From positions 35,294-99,293 of the forward strand of contig JAFXKG010000002.1 in NCBI GenBank assembly GCA_017531805.1: a stretch of DNA of 64,000 nucleotides, given 5' to 3'. Shown piece by piece: positions 53,239 through 63,930 of the stretch (within the stretch, counting starts at the first letter, position 1; every line of letters begins with the position of its first letter). The translations under genes and the position numbers were made by a program. Under the pieces are notes generated by a model. It did no database searches, had not been told where the DNA came from, and saw only the letters and a list, made by a program, of their open reading frames with translations. Origin of the DNA: Clostridia bacterium (GTDB lineage: Bacteria > Bacillota > Clostridia > Christensenellales > UBA1242).

Positions 53239-54516
53239 ATGAAAGTAATTAAAACTATCGGTAATTGTTGTCTTATATTCTTAACCGTTATAGCAATGAT
53301 GGTTACTATTGCTTATGGTTATTATCACTTCTTTGTTCACGATATAACTATGGGAACGAATTATATTGATAATCAGATAGGTTTAGATATTATAAATTCA
53401 GAAGATTTAACCGAAGAAGAAAAAGATGAGTTTGAAGATAGGTATTTCCTTGAAGCAAACTTTTACAGCAATGCTAAAAATAATGGTATTGCCCTACAAG
53501 AACTTCGTTTAAATTATTTTACAGATTATAAACTTCTATCCACATCTTATCGTTCAACAGGTATGCAATATTTGGGAGATTTAAAGCAAGAAGATTTAAA
53601 ACTTGTTGAAACTACCGAAGAAAAAGCAAATCGTGAAGAACCAAGTGGTTTTAGTTATTACGACACTACCAATGGCATAAGTTGGGACGGAAATAAGTTA
53701 AGAACACAACTTAATCGTGAAAGTGTGTTTATCATTAAAATTGATAATCGCCCATTTATGATACAGTTAAACGGAACTTATGAATGGACTACTTATAAAA
53801 GAAGTTGGTGGTCTTTATGGTTATACAAACAACCAATAAAAAACATCTGGTATTACAATTATTTAGATGTTTTTGCTGATTGTATGCAAGCCATTAGAAG
53901 CAATAGTGCTGGTTATGGTGATTATTATGTAACAGTTGATTTAAGTGAATATTTTACTGTTAAAGAATATGACCCAGAAACAGGAAAATATAAACCAGAT
54001 GATGTTACTGACATTATCAAAAATTATTCGGTTTTGAAATTCCATTATGACGAAAATGGTGCTAGAAATAGCACTCAATCTATATTTGGTTGTATTGATT
54101 GCAACCCAAGTTATGACATTGTAGAAGAAGAAATTGATACGACATATTGGCAAGAGAGAATGTTATACACATTAGACAACTCTCACCTTGCTTATAGATA
54201 TAGTGAAGTTTATGGTGGATATTTCATTTCGCTAGATATGGATATGAAAAAGATATTTGCGAAAATGCCTCGTGCAAAAGTAAATATCACTATTGATTTA
54301 ATCAATACTGACAAGAAAATTGTGGGTATTGATTATAACGGATTTGAAGATTTTGAAATAGATACGATTACTATTCTAGGAGATTCACAAACATTCTACC
54401 TATTAGATAAAGCATTGTATAACACTCGACTACAAACTCTGCGACATTCTAGCAATATCACCTTTGATTTTGCTGAACACTCGATAAATAGTGAGTATGT
54501 GGAGGTGATTGTATGA
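53239..54516 (+). CDS. Membrane-anchored phage protein, unknown (A)
   Basis: 425 residues. One membrane segment near the N-terminus (about 10-30) is followed by a large outside domain with many aromatic residues (WWSLWLYKQPIKNIWYYNYLD). It may be a minor virion or assembly protein. The last codons overlap the next start by four bases. No similarity is recognised. Confidence 0.55.
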   Translation: MKVIKTIGNCCLIFLTVIAMMVTIAYGYYHFFVHDITMGTNYIDNQIGLDIINSEDLTEEEKDEFEDRYFLEANFYSNAKNNGIALQELRLNYFTDYKLLSTSYRSTGMQYLGDLKQEDLKLVETTEEKANREEPSGFSYYDTTNGISWDGNKLRTQLNRESVFIIKIDNRPFMIQLNGTYEWTTYKRSWWSLWLYKQPIKNIWYYNYLDVFADCMQAIRSNSAGYGDYYVTVDLSEYFTVKEYDPETGKYKPDDVTDIIKNYSVLKFHYDENGARNSTQSIFGCIDCNPSYDIVEEEIDTTYWQERMLYTLDNSHLAYRYSEVYGGYFISLDMDMKKIFAKMPRAKVNITIDLINTDKKIVGIDYNGFEDFEIDTITILGDSQTFYLLDKALYNTRLQTLRHSSNITFDFAEHSINSEYVEVIV

Positions 54517-55142
54517 TGAATGGAATGTTATTGGCTTCATTTTTCGGTCAATTAAAGAACATTATTTTAATTGGTGTTATAGCGGTTATAGTGATTTTTA
54601 TCATTATGATGCTTATGAAAAATGAGGGTGGAAGAAAAATCTTATTATATGTAAGTTGCTTTCTAATGATAACAGTAGGTGTATTTAGTGGAATTCAGTT
54701 ATATAAAGAAGTTAAAGCAGAAAGTTATGTAAATGGCTCAATAAACATTTCTAACGAATTTAGTCAGGAAAGTTTTAGTTATTACGCTACTAGCTGTGTG
54801 TTTTATCATTATTTGTATGATGACACAGACACTTATTCATTTGAAATTGACTTACTGAAAGTAGATTTTAATGGTAAAGATGGAAATTACCAATTATGGC
54901 TTAATGATTATTTGTTGATAAATGCTGAATTTAAGAGTGGATCAGTTTTCTCGGCAGTATATATGGATTTCTATAATACAGAGGGCGAACTTGTTCATGC
55001 TACTGAATTGCAAATATCAATACAATTTTTAAGCAGTAAAACCACTTTAAAACTCGCAACCATTGGCAAAACAAACGCTAGTTATTTAGAACAATACTTT
55101 GCTGACAATGGCATACGACTTAAAGTGGAAAAATTATTGTAA
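54513..55142 (+). CDS. Membrane protein of the phage operon, unknown (B)
   Basis: 209 residues. Two membrane segments (about 14-33 and 43-61) are followed by a beta-rich outside domain. Position between protein A and the giant adhesin fits a minor virion protein (III/VI area). ATG overlaps the previous stop. Confidence 0.5.
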   Translation: MMNGMLLASFFGQLKNIILIGVIAVIVIFIIMMLMKNEGGRKILLYVSCFLMITVGVFSGIQLYKEVKAESYVNGSINISNEFSQESFSYYATSCVFYHYLYDDTDTYSFEIDLLKVDFNGKDGNYQLWLNDYLLINAEFKSGSVFSAVYMDFYNTEGELVHATELQISIQFLSSKTTLKLATIGKTNASYLEQYFADNGIRLKVEKLL

Positions 55143-55152
55143 AGGAGAATAT

Positions 55153-58100
55153 ATGGACGCTAAAAAAATAGTGGGCATTATATTCAGTATTTTAATTATC
55201 GGTGCTTTCGGCTTTCTAATAACTTGGAGTGTTATTAACTTCAATAAATTAGAAGACGCATTAAGTGGTACAAAGATTTATGATGCAACAGATTTAGATA
55301 ATGCTTATAAAGATGGGTACAACACAGCACTGACAAATAAGGAAGAATATGATGAACTAATAAATTCGTATAGAGATAATATCACTTCCTTAAATGATAA
55401 TATCTCTCAATTAAATTCTCAAATTTCAAATTTGCAAAATACTAACAGAGATAGTCAAAATCAAATTGATAGATTGACTGAACAAAAAGCGTCATTGGAA
55501 TCAGAGATTTCAACCCTTAATGAAAATCAATCTAAAAATGAGACAACTATTGGCATTTTGAATAGTGAAATAACAAATTTGAATACGCAAATTGCAAACT
55601 TAAACAACACTATTAGTTCAAACGAAATAACAATAAATGGTTTAAATACTCAAATTGTTAGTTTAAACACTCAAATTGCAAGTTTGCAACAAACAATTAC
55701 TAATAATGATAAGACAATTTCAGATTTAAGAAAAAACATTAATGTATTAAATGCTGAAATTGAAGAATTATCAAAAGATGCGTATGGAAATCAAGCTGAA
55801 ATTGAGATGTTAAATAGTCAAATTAGTTCTTTAAATGAGCAAATCACTTCTCTTACAAATTTAAACAATGATTATCTACAATCTATTAACAATTTGAAAG
55901 CTGAAGTTTCTACTTTAAAAGCAGAAAAAGACAACCTTATTTTAGAAAATACTAACTACTATAACACAATTTCTAGTTTGAATAATCAAATTTTAAATTT
56001 GCAAAATGTTAATACTCAACTTGAAAATACTAACACATTACACTTAAACACTATTGCAAGTTTAAATGCACAAATCACAAGTTTAAATCAACAAATTAGT
56101 GATATTAAACATGAAAGTCAAAACAATAATTCAACAATCACTTCATTAAATGAAAAGATTAGAGAATTGGAAGAAAGTGTGCAATATTACGAAAATTATA
56201 TTGCTAGTTTAGAAAATGGCGATCAAGTTGTTGCTACATTTGAATATGACGGAAGCGTTTATAACATTCAAATTGTAAATAAAGGTTCAACTGTTGCAGT
56301 TTCTAACCCAGCAAATACAGAGTATTTAATATTTAATGGTTGGAAAGTTGGTGATGAATTTATTGATTTATCAACTTACACTATAAATCAAAATACTAAA
56401 ATCGTTGCTGATTTAACTTATAAATATAGTGTAACATTCAAAGTTGACAATTCAACACTCAATACACAGGTTGTTGATAAAGGAAATTATGCAGAATTGC
56501 CTACTAATCCATCTAAATCTGGTTATAGTTTTGATGGTTGGGCTATTGATAATGTGAATATTGTTGATGTTTCTACTACTCCAATTACTGAACACACAAC
56601 TTACACAGCAGTATTTACAAAATTGCATACAGTTAATTTTGTTTATGAAGACACTACAAAATCAACTCAAACTATTAGAAATGGAAACACTGCCTCTGTT
56701 GTAAACATTGAAAACACAACCTATAAGATATTTAATGGTTGGAAAGTTAACGGAAGCATTGTGGAAGTTTCAACTTATAAAATTACAGCAGATACAACAT
56801 TTGTGGCTGATATAACTTATAGATATGATGTTGTTTATAAGGTTGATGACACAACTTACAGTGCACAAATCGTTACTGCAAACAACTATCCAAATTTACC
56901 AAGCAATCCTATTAAAACAGGTTATGAATTTGATGGTTGGTCTATAAATGGTGTTGATATTATTAACACTTCTGCATTACAAATTACAAGCAATACAACT
57001 TATGTTGCAGTGTTCACAAAGGTTTATAATGTTTCATTTGTTTATGAGAATTCCACAATTTCTACACAAACAATAAGAGAAAATAAAACTCCAAGCATTG
57101 TAAATGTTGATAACACACCATATAAGTTATTTAATGGTTGGAAAGTTAATGGAGAATTTGTTGATATTAACACTTATAAAATCACACAAAACACAACATT
57201 TGTAGCAGATATTACCTATAAATATGATGTTATATTTAAGGTTGACAACTCTGAATACAATAAACAAATTATTGAAAAAGGAAAATGTGTAACTCTTCCT
57301 AAAAATCCTACAAAAGCAGGATATGAATTTGATGGTTGGACTGTTAATGGTGTTGATGTTATAGATAATGTTGCATCTATTCAAGTAACAGGCAATATCA
57401 CTTACATTGCGAGATTTACACAAGTTCACGCAGTTTCATTTGTTTATGATAATAAGACAATTTCAACTCAAACAATTAGAAATGCTGGTTATGCACAAGT
57501 TCCAAGTTTAGAAAATAGTGATTATATTATTTTCAATGGTTGGAAAGTAAATAACTCTTATGTTGATGTTACAACTTATAGCATTATTACTCCAACAACA
57601 TTTATTGCAGATATAACTTACAGATATGATGTTATTTATATGAGCAATGGAACACAATTTGCCAGCGAAATTGTTACAAGTGGAAATTACGCAACAATAA
57701 CAGATGAGCCATTTAAAGACAATTACTATTTTGAGGGTTGGACGCTTGATGGCGAAAATGTTATTGATTTAGCAAATTATCCAATTAGTCAAAAGACAAT
57801 ATTATTTGCGAAATTTACACAACAATTAGCTGGTTTATATAGTGCAGATAATGAATTGTTAGTTACATGGGATGAAATTATTGAAAACAACTATTTGCAA
57901 GTATCGGATGCTGGTGTAGTTTCAAATGGTAGCAATATAGCAACATTTAGAACATTAGAAGGTAAACTCGTTATTTCTAATGAAGTTACTGCTATTGGCT
58001 CTGGTGGTTCATCTAGTGGTTTCTTGTATAATTGTACAAATTTATCTTCAGTAACAATTCCTGAAAGTGTTACAAGTATAGGTGGTTATGCTTTCTATTA

Positions 58101-59493
58101 TTGTACACATTTAACTGAAATTAACTTCAATGCTATTGAATGTGCTGATTTTACGATCAAAGATTATATATTTGGTAAAGTTGGAACATTAACTGATGGC
58201 GTAACCTTAAATATTGGAAATAAGGTTAAAAAGATTCCATTAGGTTTTATGTGCCCTTACTATGAAAGAACAAATTATAATGTAAATCTAAAAGTTGTAA
58301 ATATTGGCGAAGGTGTTGAAAGTATTGGAAGATATGCTTTCTATCAATGCCCTATAATTACCGATATTTACTACAATGCTGTTAATTGTTCTGATTTGGA
58401 AGATCGTAACTATACTTTCCAAATGGCAGGTCAAGAAGGCGAAGGAATTAAATTAGTTATTGGTGATAGCGTTAAGAGAATTCCAGCATATTTATTTGAC
58501 TATGAAAACAGTTCAAATTATGGTGCAAATGTTATAAGTATAGCATTTGGTAGAAATGTTGAAGCTGTTGGTGAGAGTGCTTTCCAAGTATATAGCGGAC
58601 CTTCAGTTAAAGATTTCTATTTCTATGATTTAGAAAAATGGTTAAAGATAAATTTTGAAGGGTTAAGTTCTTGTAATCCACTATCTAGTGTCAATAATGT
58701 GTATCTAAATGGAGTTTTATTAACAGAGGTTGTAATTCCTGAAACAATAACAGAAATTGGTAGCGCTGCATTCTATTGGAGCAAAACTATTCAATCAGTT
58801 ATTATGCACGACAATGTAACAAAAGTTGGAAGATATGCTTTTAATGGCTGTTCAGCATTAACAAATGTTCGTGTAAGTAATAGTTTATCATTTGTTGGAG
58901 ATAGTGCTTTCTCATATTGTAATAATATGAATTATACAACTTATGGAAATTGTTACTATTTAGGCAATGAATCTAACCCTTATGTATATTTAGTTGATGC
59001 AATAAATGAAGATATAACCTCTTGTGAAATCAATGAACAATGTAGGTTTATAGGAAGTTCGTCATTAGCAAGATGTGATATGACAACTATTTATATTCCA
59101 TATAGTGTTATTGCTATTGGTGATAGTGCTTTCTATCATTGTGCACAGTTGCAAACAGTTATATTTGCAGAAAATTCACAAGTAACAACTATTGCTGGAG
59201 CATTCTATTGGTGTACAAGCTTAACTTCAATTATTATCCCTGCAAATTGTACAGAGTTAGGATATCAAACATTCTATGACAACACTTCATTAAAAACAAT
59301 TTATATTCCAAAAGCAGTTATTGATGGTGGAACTCGTGTGTTCTATAATTGTGCTGATTTGGTTATTTATTGCGAAGTTACAGAAGATGAATGTCAGTTG
59401 GCAGATGGTTGGAATAACAACTCATCTTCAACACAAGCAACTGTTAAATATGGTTATACATTAGAACAATATTTAGCAGAAGTTGGTGGCTAA
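55153..59493 (+). CDS. Giant coiled-coil/GW-repeat/BspA-LRR adhesin, candidate host-recognition protein
   Basis: 1446 residues from the ATG at 55153 (AAAGGAG upstream). Order: membrane anchor (7-28), a ~290-residue coiled coil rich in SLNxQIxxL heptads (about 60-350), eight ~65-residue GW repeats alternating between an FNGWKV type and an FDGW type (about 360-900, InlB B-repeat/Flg_new family), then about ten BspA-type leucine-rich repeats with AFYxC cores to the C-terminus. Such modules occur in bacterial surface adhesins. Inside a Zot-containing phage operon a tip adhesin is likely. An alternative is that the phage brings the host an adhesin. Confidence 0.7.
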   Translation: MDAKKIVGIIFSILIIGAFGFLITWSVINFNKLEDALSGTKIYDATDLDNAYKDGYNTALTNKEEYDELINSYRDNITSLNDNISQLNSQISNLQNTNRDSQNQIDRLTEQKASLESEISTLNENQSKNETTIGILNSEITNLNTQIANLNNTISSNEITINGLNTQIVSLNTQIASLQQTITNNDKTISDLRKNINVLNAEIEELSKDAYGNQAEIEMLNSQISSLNEQITSLTNLNNDYLQSINNLKAEVSTLKAEKDNLILENTNYYNTISSLNNQILNLQNVNTQLENTNTLHLNTIASLNAQITSLNQQISDIKHESQNNNSTITSLNEKIRELEESVQYYENYIASLENGDQVVATFEYDGSVYNIQIVNKGSTVAVSNPANTEYLIFNGWKVGDEFIDLSTYTINQNTKIVADLTYKYSVTFKVDNSTLNTQVVDKGNYAELPTNPSKSGYSFDGWAIDNVNIVDVSTTPITEHTTYTAVFTKLHTVNFVYEDTTKSTQTIRNGNTASVVNIENTTYKIFNGWKVNGSIVEVSTYKITADTTFVADITYRYDVVYKVDDTTYSAQIVTANNYPNLPSNPIKTGYEFDGWSINGVDIINTSALQITSNTTYVAVFTKVYNVSFVYENSTISTQTIRENKTPSIVNVDNTPYKLFNGWKVNGEFVDINTYKITQNTTFVADITYKYDVIFKVDNSEYNKQIIEKGKCVTLPKNPTKAGYEFDGWTVNGVDVIDNVASIQVTGNITYIARFTQVHAVSFVYDNKTISTQTIRNAGYAQVPSLENSDYIIFNGWKVNNSYVDVTTYSIITPTTFIADITYRYDVIYMSNGTQFASEIVTSGNYATITDEPFKDNYYFEGWTLDGENVIDLANYPISQKTILFAKFTQQLAGLYSADNELLVTWDEIIENNYLQVSDAGVVSNGSNIATFRTLEGKLVISNEVTAIGSGGSSSGFLYNCTNLSSVTIPESVTSIGGYAFYYCTHLTEINFNAIECADFTIKDYIFGKVGTLTDGVTLNIGNKVKKIPLGFMCPYYERTNYNVNLKVVNIGEGVESIGRYAFYQCPIITDIYYNAVNCSDLEDRNYTFQMAGQEGEGIKLVIGDSVKRIPAYLFDYENSSNYGANVISIAFGRNVEAVGESAFQVYSGPSVKDFYFYDLEKWLKINFEGLSSCNPLSSVNNVYLNGVLLTEVVIPETITEIGSAAFYWSKTIQSVIMHDNVTKVGRYAFNGCSALTNVRVSNSLSFVGDSAFSYCNNMNYTTYGNCYYLGNESNPYVYLVDAINEDITSCEINEQCRFIGSSSLARCDMTTIYIPYSVIAIGDSAFYHCAQLQTVIFAENSQVTTIAGAFYWCTSLTSIIIPANCTELGYQTFYDNTSLKTIYIPKAVIDGGTRVFYNCADLVIYCEVTEDECQLADGWNNNSSSTQATVKYGYTLEQYLAEVGG

Positions 59494-59522
59494 TCCACTA
59501 AATTTTGAATTAAGGAGATTTT

Positions 59523-61415
59523 ATGAACAAATTCGGTAAAATTGGCTTAATCACTGCTGGGGCACTTGTTGCCCTAGTTGGTGGTGGAGCAATATTGTAT
59601 AACACTGTTCCTAGTTTGAAAAGCAATGTAGGAACAAACAATCAAGCAAATATTGGTCTTGGTGGTGGCGTTATTGGTGATATTACTGTCAATACAGACA
59701 ATACTAACAAGCAATATTTAGCACTTATAAATCAATATTCTAAACAAATAGATGATTTAAAAACTCAATTAAACAATAATAAAGCAGAGTCAGAAAGCAA
59801 GATTGCAGAAATGCAAGCTGAAATTGATGCTTTGCAATTAGAGTTGGAAAATACTCAAAATAGTGATGCTGATATTATTGCAGAGAAAAACGCAAGAATT
59901 CAGGTCTTAAAACAATATATCCAAACAATAGAAAGTGAAAATGCTGAAACTGTTGCTGGTTATGAAGAACAAATTTCAGATTTGAATACTTTACTTTCAA
60001 ATTATGAAAAAGAAATCATAGCAACAATTAAATTGCCAACAGATTTCACTTTTACTTCACTTGGCTTTAGGTTAATAGAAGGCAATGACTTTGTTTTCTA
60101 TTCAACTAGTCATAGTTGTAAGTTGTATTACTATCACTTTGATACAAAAACATTAGAAACAATAAACATTAAAGGAACATCATTTGACTCGTTCCATAAA
60201 GAAGATGATAAGTTGTATTTTAGAACGAGTAAAATTTCGTATGTTTATAGCTTTGCTAATAAAACATTAGATATTCTTGGCTCTGCAAATGGTGTTATCA
60301 CTTATATTGCAGATAATGCAAATATGTATATGTTTGACTATACAGGTGGTTATGCAGTTCATAATTGGTTAGATGGAACATTTACTAATTTCTTGGGTGA
60401 TGGCTCTGATTCTTCTACTGTAACAGTGAAAAAGATAGATAATTATATTCTTCATAGTTCATATAGAGTTACAGACATTAATAAGAAGAAACATCATCAT
60501 GTTCGTTGTTATAATGTGGAAACAGGCGAAGATGTTGAAATTTATAGCACATCATCATCAATTTATTCATTTTTAAAGACAAGTTATGGCTACTTTGCTA
60601 ATATTTCTAACGGTTTTTATAGATTGAATATTGATGATTGTTCGCTTGAATTAATAAAAGATTATGCGACAACGCCAAATTATAGTTATGTTTTAGAAGA
60701 TAAGATTATTTCATTTGGTTATAAGGAAGCATTTATCTATGACGGACAACAAGAAATACCACTTACAACTTATGAAAGTATTACTGTAAGTCCAAAGTTT
60801 ATTAAAATTAGTGATGGAATTTATTATATTGTAAGTTCTTCAAGTGGATTTAAGGGCATCTGGAAATTAGATTTAATTACTAATAATTTAGTTCAAATAT
60901 CCGATGCATATTACACCTATGGAGATAGAATTACAATAGGACACTATGAGTTTGTTGATATGATGACAGGCATTTATGTTATTGATTTAGATACAGGAAG
61001 CATAGACACAATGACAAAAGCAACAAGTCAATCTACTTGTAAATTTAAAACAATGAAATATGGTGATTACACATTATTCTATCAAACACATTCAAATAAA
61101 AATTCTTATATTTATTACTACGACCATGTAAATGATATGTATGGCAAGATTTATAAAGGTTCTTCATTTACTATTTATGATTGTCAAATAAAAGGCGATA
61201 TGCTTTATGTTATGACAGATTCATATTTATATGGTTTTGATTTAAGAATTAGTTTAGATAACTATGTAACCTATTTATCTATTAACACATCATTGTCTAA
61301 TTTAGACGCAGGAGTGTTCTATGCAAGTGCGGGAACACTTGAAGATGGAAAATTGTATATCAAATATACCTTACAAGAAGATAATTCATTCACTAAAGAA
61401 ATGGTTATTATGTAG
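59523..61415 (+). CDS. Coiled-coil protein with beta-propeller-like region
   Basis: 630 residues. A membrane segment (about 6-26), a coiled coil (about 60-165) and then ~450 residues of regularly spaced short strands such as NYVLEDKIISFGY and DNYILHSSYRV. The spacing resembles DUF5050-type propellers. Architecture parallels the preceding giant protein (anchor, stalk, binding head), so they may be two alternative or cooperating tip proteins. AAGGAG is present. Confidence 0.6.
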   Translation: MNKFGKIGLITAGALVALVGGGAILYNTVPSLKSNVGTNNQANIGLGGGVIGDITVNTDNTNKQYLALINQYSKQIDDLKTQLNNNKAESESKIAEMQAEIDALQLELENTQNSDADIIAEKNARIQVLKQYIQTIESENAETVAGYEEQISDLNTLLSNYEKEIIATIKLPTDFTFTSLGFRLIEGNDFVFYSTSHSCKLYYYHFDTKTLETINIKGTSFDSFHKEDDKLYFRTSKISYVYSFANKTLDILGSANGVITYIADNANMYMFDYTGGYAVHNWLDGTFTNFLGDGSDSSTVTVKKIDNYILHSSYRVTDINKKKHHHVRCYNVETGEDVEIYSTSSSIYSFLKTSYGYFANISNGFYRLNIDDCSLELIKDYATTPNYSYVLEDKIISFGYKEAFIYDGQQEIPLTTYESITVSPKFIKISDGIYYIVSSSSGFKGIWKLDLITNNLVQISDAYYTYGDRITIGHYEFVDMMTGIYVIDLDTGSIDTMTKATSQSTCKFKTMKYGDYTLFYQTHSNKNSYIYYYDHVNDMYGKIYKGSSFTIYDCQIKGDMLYVMTDSYLYGFDLRISLDNYVTYLSINTSLSNLDAGVFYASAGTLEDGKLYIKYTLQEDNSFTKEMVIM

Positions 61416-61421
61416 GGTTAG

Positions 61422-62234
61422 ATGATTACGATTATCTTTGCTCCTCCCAGAACAGGTAAAACCTGTTTTATGACACATATGTTAAATTTAAGAGCATTTG
61501 ACAGAGATCGGAATAGATTGATGCAAAAAGAGATAATCAGTAAAAATCAAAATGGTTTTAATTTATCAATACCCAAGCATTGCGTAAGTTCAAACTATGC
61601 TATTGGATTTCGCAAGTTTGGGTATAGATTAAGACCAAGCAGAGTTATCAATCCATTTAGATTAGGATTTAAAAATAAATTTGTCAAAACACACTTTAAT
61701 TTACCTTATGAAGTTATTGGGATTACGGAAGCACAAAAATATTTGAATAGTAGAATGAGTTTGTACTTCCCTGAATGGCAAAGTAGATGGTATGAGCAAC
61801 ATGGGCATAACGATTTAGAGATTTATTTGGATACTCAAAGACCTATGCTTATAGATGTCAATATTAGAGAGTTAGCACAGTTTATAGAAATAGTAAAATT
61901 AAAAATTAGTTATGATGAATATGGAAAAGTAAAAGGACTAAAATGGAAAATTAGAAGAATTGAAAACAGTAGTTTATTTGAAAGATATATGGCATCTGGT
62001 AAGAAGGACACAGATTGTTATACTGAAGAAATAGTTGAAGCAGATTACAACGTATTTGCCTTATATGATAGTAAAAGTTGCAAACCAAAGTTCTATGATG
62101 GTCATTTTGAGGAAGATTTTGATATACAAGAAAGTCAACCAACAGAGCATTCATTAGAGGGTTATATTAAATACCTTGAAGAAAATGATGATGAAATGCC
62201 TAAAAATTTCTATCAGAGGAGAAAAAGTGCATGA
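61422..62234 (+). CDS. Zot-family ATPase (inovirus pI assembly protein)
   Basis: 270 residues. Walker A is APPRTGKT (7-14), Walker B is YEVIGITEAQ, followed by the family block YEQHGHNDLEIYLDTQRPMLIDVNIREL. This is the diagnostic protein of filamentous phages, which pumps virion DNA through the cell envelope while coat proteins assemble. No C-terminal membrane helix is seen, unlike most pI proteins, so membrane attachment would need a partner. Stop overlaps the next start by four bases. Confidence 0.85.
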   Translation: MITIIFAPPRTGKTCFMTHMLNLRAFDRDRNRLMQKEIISKNQNGFNLSIPKHCVSSNYAIGFRKFGYRLRPSRVINPFRLGFKNKFVKTHFNLPYEVIGITEAQKYLNSRMSLYFPEWQSRWYEQHGHNDLEIYLDTQRPMLIDVNIRELAQFIEIVKLKISYDEYGKVKGLKWKIRRIENSSLFERYMASGKKDTDCYTEEIVEADYNVFALYDSKSCKPKFYDGHFEEDFDIQESQPTEHSLEGYIKYLEENDDEMPKNFYQRRKSA

Positions 62235-62560
62235 TTAACTATAATAAAAATAAACTTATCAACACTACTTTAGATAAGTATTATGAAACCTTTTCGCATA
62301 CTTTAGACACTGTTGATTATGTGCCTCAAAAGTATAACGAAAAGATATGTAAATATATTTTCAAAAACTTAAAAAGAACATTCAAAAAGATAGATAAAGA
62401 AGATAAAAACTATCAAAAAGAGTTCACAAAAAAGTTAAAAGAAAAAGCTAAAACACAAAAAAAGAAAGAAGAAACTCCAAAGAAACGACATAAATGGTTA
62501 GATTTCTTCAAAAATTTGTTTAAGCGTAAATCGAAAAATCTTAAAAAGGGAGGTAATTAA
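62231..62560 (+). CDS. Lysine-rich small protein
   Basis: 109 residues. The C-terminal half is almost only lysine-rich helix (KKLKEKAKTQKKKEE). Coupled to the Zot gene by an ATGA overlap, so it may supply a function missing from the short pI protein or bind DNA. No family is recognised. Confidence 0.5.
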   Translation: MINYNKNKLINTTLDKYYETFSHTLDTVDYVPQKYNEKICKYIFKNLKRTFKKIDKEDKNYQKEFTKKLKEKAKTQKKKEETPKKRHKWLDFFKNLFKRKSKNLKKGGN

Positions 62561-62562
62561 GC

Positions 62563-62778
62563 ATGGGATTTTTTACTAAAACTCATAAAGAAATGGCTAA
62601 AACAAAGTCATTGAAACAATTGCAAATCGGTTATAAAAACAGTGAAGAAGCGTTGATTGATGCCTCATTTAAAGGTGATAAGAAAGCTCTTAAACACGCT
62701 ATGAAGATACATGGCAGATATGAATACGCTATACTGTTTAGAAACACGCCACAATATAAGAAATGTAAGAAAAAGTAG
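62563..62778 (+). CDS. Small basic phage protein
   Basis: 71 residues, basic, helical. GGGAGG lies upstream of the ATG. Located directly before the replication initiator. Function unknown. Confidence 0.5.
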   Translation: MGFFTKTHKEMAKTKSLKQLQIGYKNSEEALIDASFKGDKKALKHAMKIHGRYEYAILFRNTPQYKKCKKK

Positions 62779-62799
62779 AATTTCTTATGCTAAACGCTT

Positions 62800-63816
62800 A
62801 TGTCGTATGGCGAAACAAAAGTATATTTTGACGGAAGTCATTATATTGCAATTCCTCATACAACAAGACCTTCTAAAAGAAAGCGAATTAAGTATGAGGA
62901 AGTTATAACTGTTCAAGAAGAAGTAAAGGACTCGGTTGAAAATACTGAGCCCTCTATTTCGCTTGAAGTTGATACAGAAGAAAAAGGTCAAATGGTTATT
63001 ACAAATGAGCCAAAAGAAGTTCAAAAGAAACAAAATAAGCGTCAAATCACCAAAAAAGAGTTATTTAATGAGCTCTATCGGAAGCATATTGACAGCCCAC
63101 GAAAGAAACGGAAAAAACTCATAATAGAAGATATGTTGCCTTATTTTGAGAAAAGAGAATTTTGCGAAAGCTATGTTCAAACACAAATGGAACGAAAGTT
63201 AAGAAATATAATTTGTCGCAGAGTTAGAATGGTAAGAAAAGCCAACCTGATAAATTTTAACTATTTTTGTACTTTTACCTATGATGATAAATTGCATGAC
63301 GAATATAGTTTTAGGAAAAAATTAAAAAACGCCTTGTCATTGTTCTCTAGTCGTAAAGATTGGAAATATATGGGTGTTTGGGAACGAGCACCAGAAACTA
63401 AAAGATTGCATTTTCATGGTATGTTTAAAATACCTGATGGAACAATGCCAGGCGAATTGTTTGAACATAGTGATTACAATATAAATTCACATAAGAGAAC
63501 AACGACTGTGCAAAATTCGTATTTCAATGAAAGATTTGGTCGTTCAGATTTTAAGAAAATAGAACATAGGAATAAGATGAGTGATGGAATTACTTATCTT
63601 ATGAAATATATTGAAAAGACGGAAGAAAAGATTGTATATAGCAAAGGACTATATCAATACTTTATTTCAGACATTATGGATGAAGATGTTGTCTGCACCA
63701 TAGGTCAGGAAGATAAGAAATTGTTGCTATTTGATGATTTCAACTGCTGGGATGAGGGTTGCCTTATTGGTAAGGTATCGCCAGAGGTTATAGCACAAAT
63801 GCGAAAGTGCAATTAA
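62800..63816 (+). CDS. HUH rolling-circle replication initiator (G2P/phiX-A type)
   Basis: 338 residues. After a charged N-terminal region the nuclease core shows FCTFTYDD (motif 1), LHFHGMF (the HUH metal site near residue 204) and YLMKYIEK with two tyrosines four apart (265 and 269), the Y2 arrangement of phiX174 gpA-type initiators. It should nick the phage origin and start rolling-circle replication. The start at 62800 lacks a good ribosome binding site. Translation may be coupled to the gene before it. Confidence 0.85.
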   Translation: MSYGETKVYFDGSHYIAIPHTTRPSKRKRIKYEEVITVQEEVKDSVENTEPSISLEVDTEEKGQMVITNEPKEVQKKQNKRQITKKELFNELYRKHIDSPRKKRKKLIIEDMLPYFEKREFCESYVQTQMERKLRNIICRRVRMVRKANLINFNYFCTFTYDDKLHDEYSFRKKLKNALSLFSSRKDWKYMGVWERAPETKRLHFHGMFKIPDGTMPGELFEHSDYNINSHKRTTTVQNSYFNERFGRSDFKKIEHRNKMSDGITYLMKYIEKTEEKIVYSKGLYQYFISDIMDEDVVCTIGQEDKKLLLFDDFNCWDEGCLIGKVSPEVIAQMRKCN

Positions 63817-63819
63817 TCT

Positions 63820-63888
63820 CAATCGGCAACGAAAAAAAATGGGGTTTTGCGGAAAGCCTGCGCGCAAACCTCATTTTGTTGCCGATTG
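63820..63888. repeat. Long hairpin after the replication initiator
   Basis: CAATCGGCAAC and GTTGCCGATTG are perfect 11-base arms. The stem continues with few mismatches (AAAATGGGGTTT against AAACCTCATTTT) down to a GC-rich tip. It could serve as terminator and as part of the origin. Confidence 0.65.
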
Positions 63889-63930
63889 TTTATTAGCCGA
63901 CAAGCCAATTCATTTACAAGTTTATTTACA

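Noticed and set aside
55360-56215. A tandem DNA repeat or CRISPR-like array
   Set aside because: The periodicity is that of coiled-coil codons (SLNxQI heptads) within a continuous reading frame, with no constant repeat or spacer structure.
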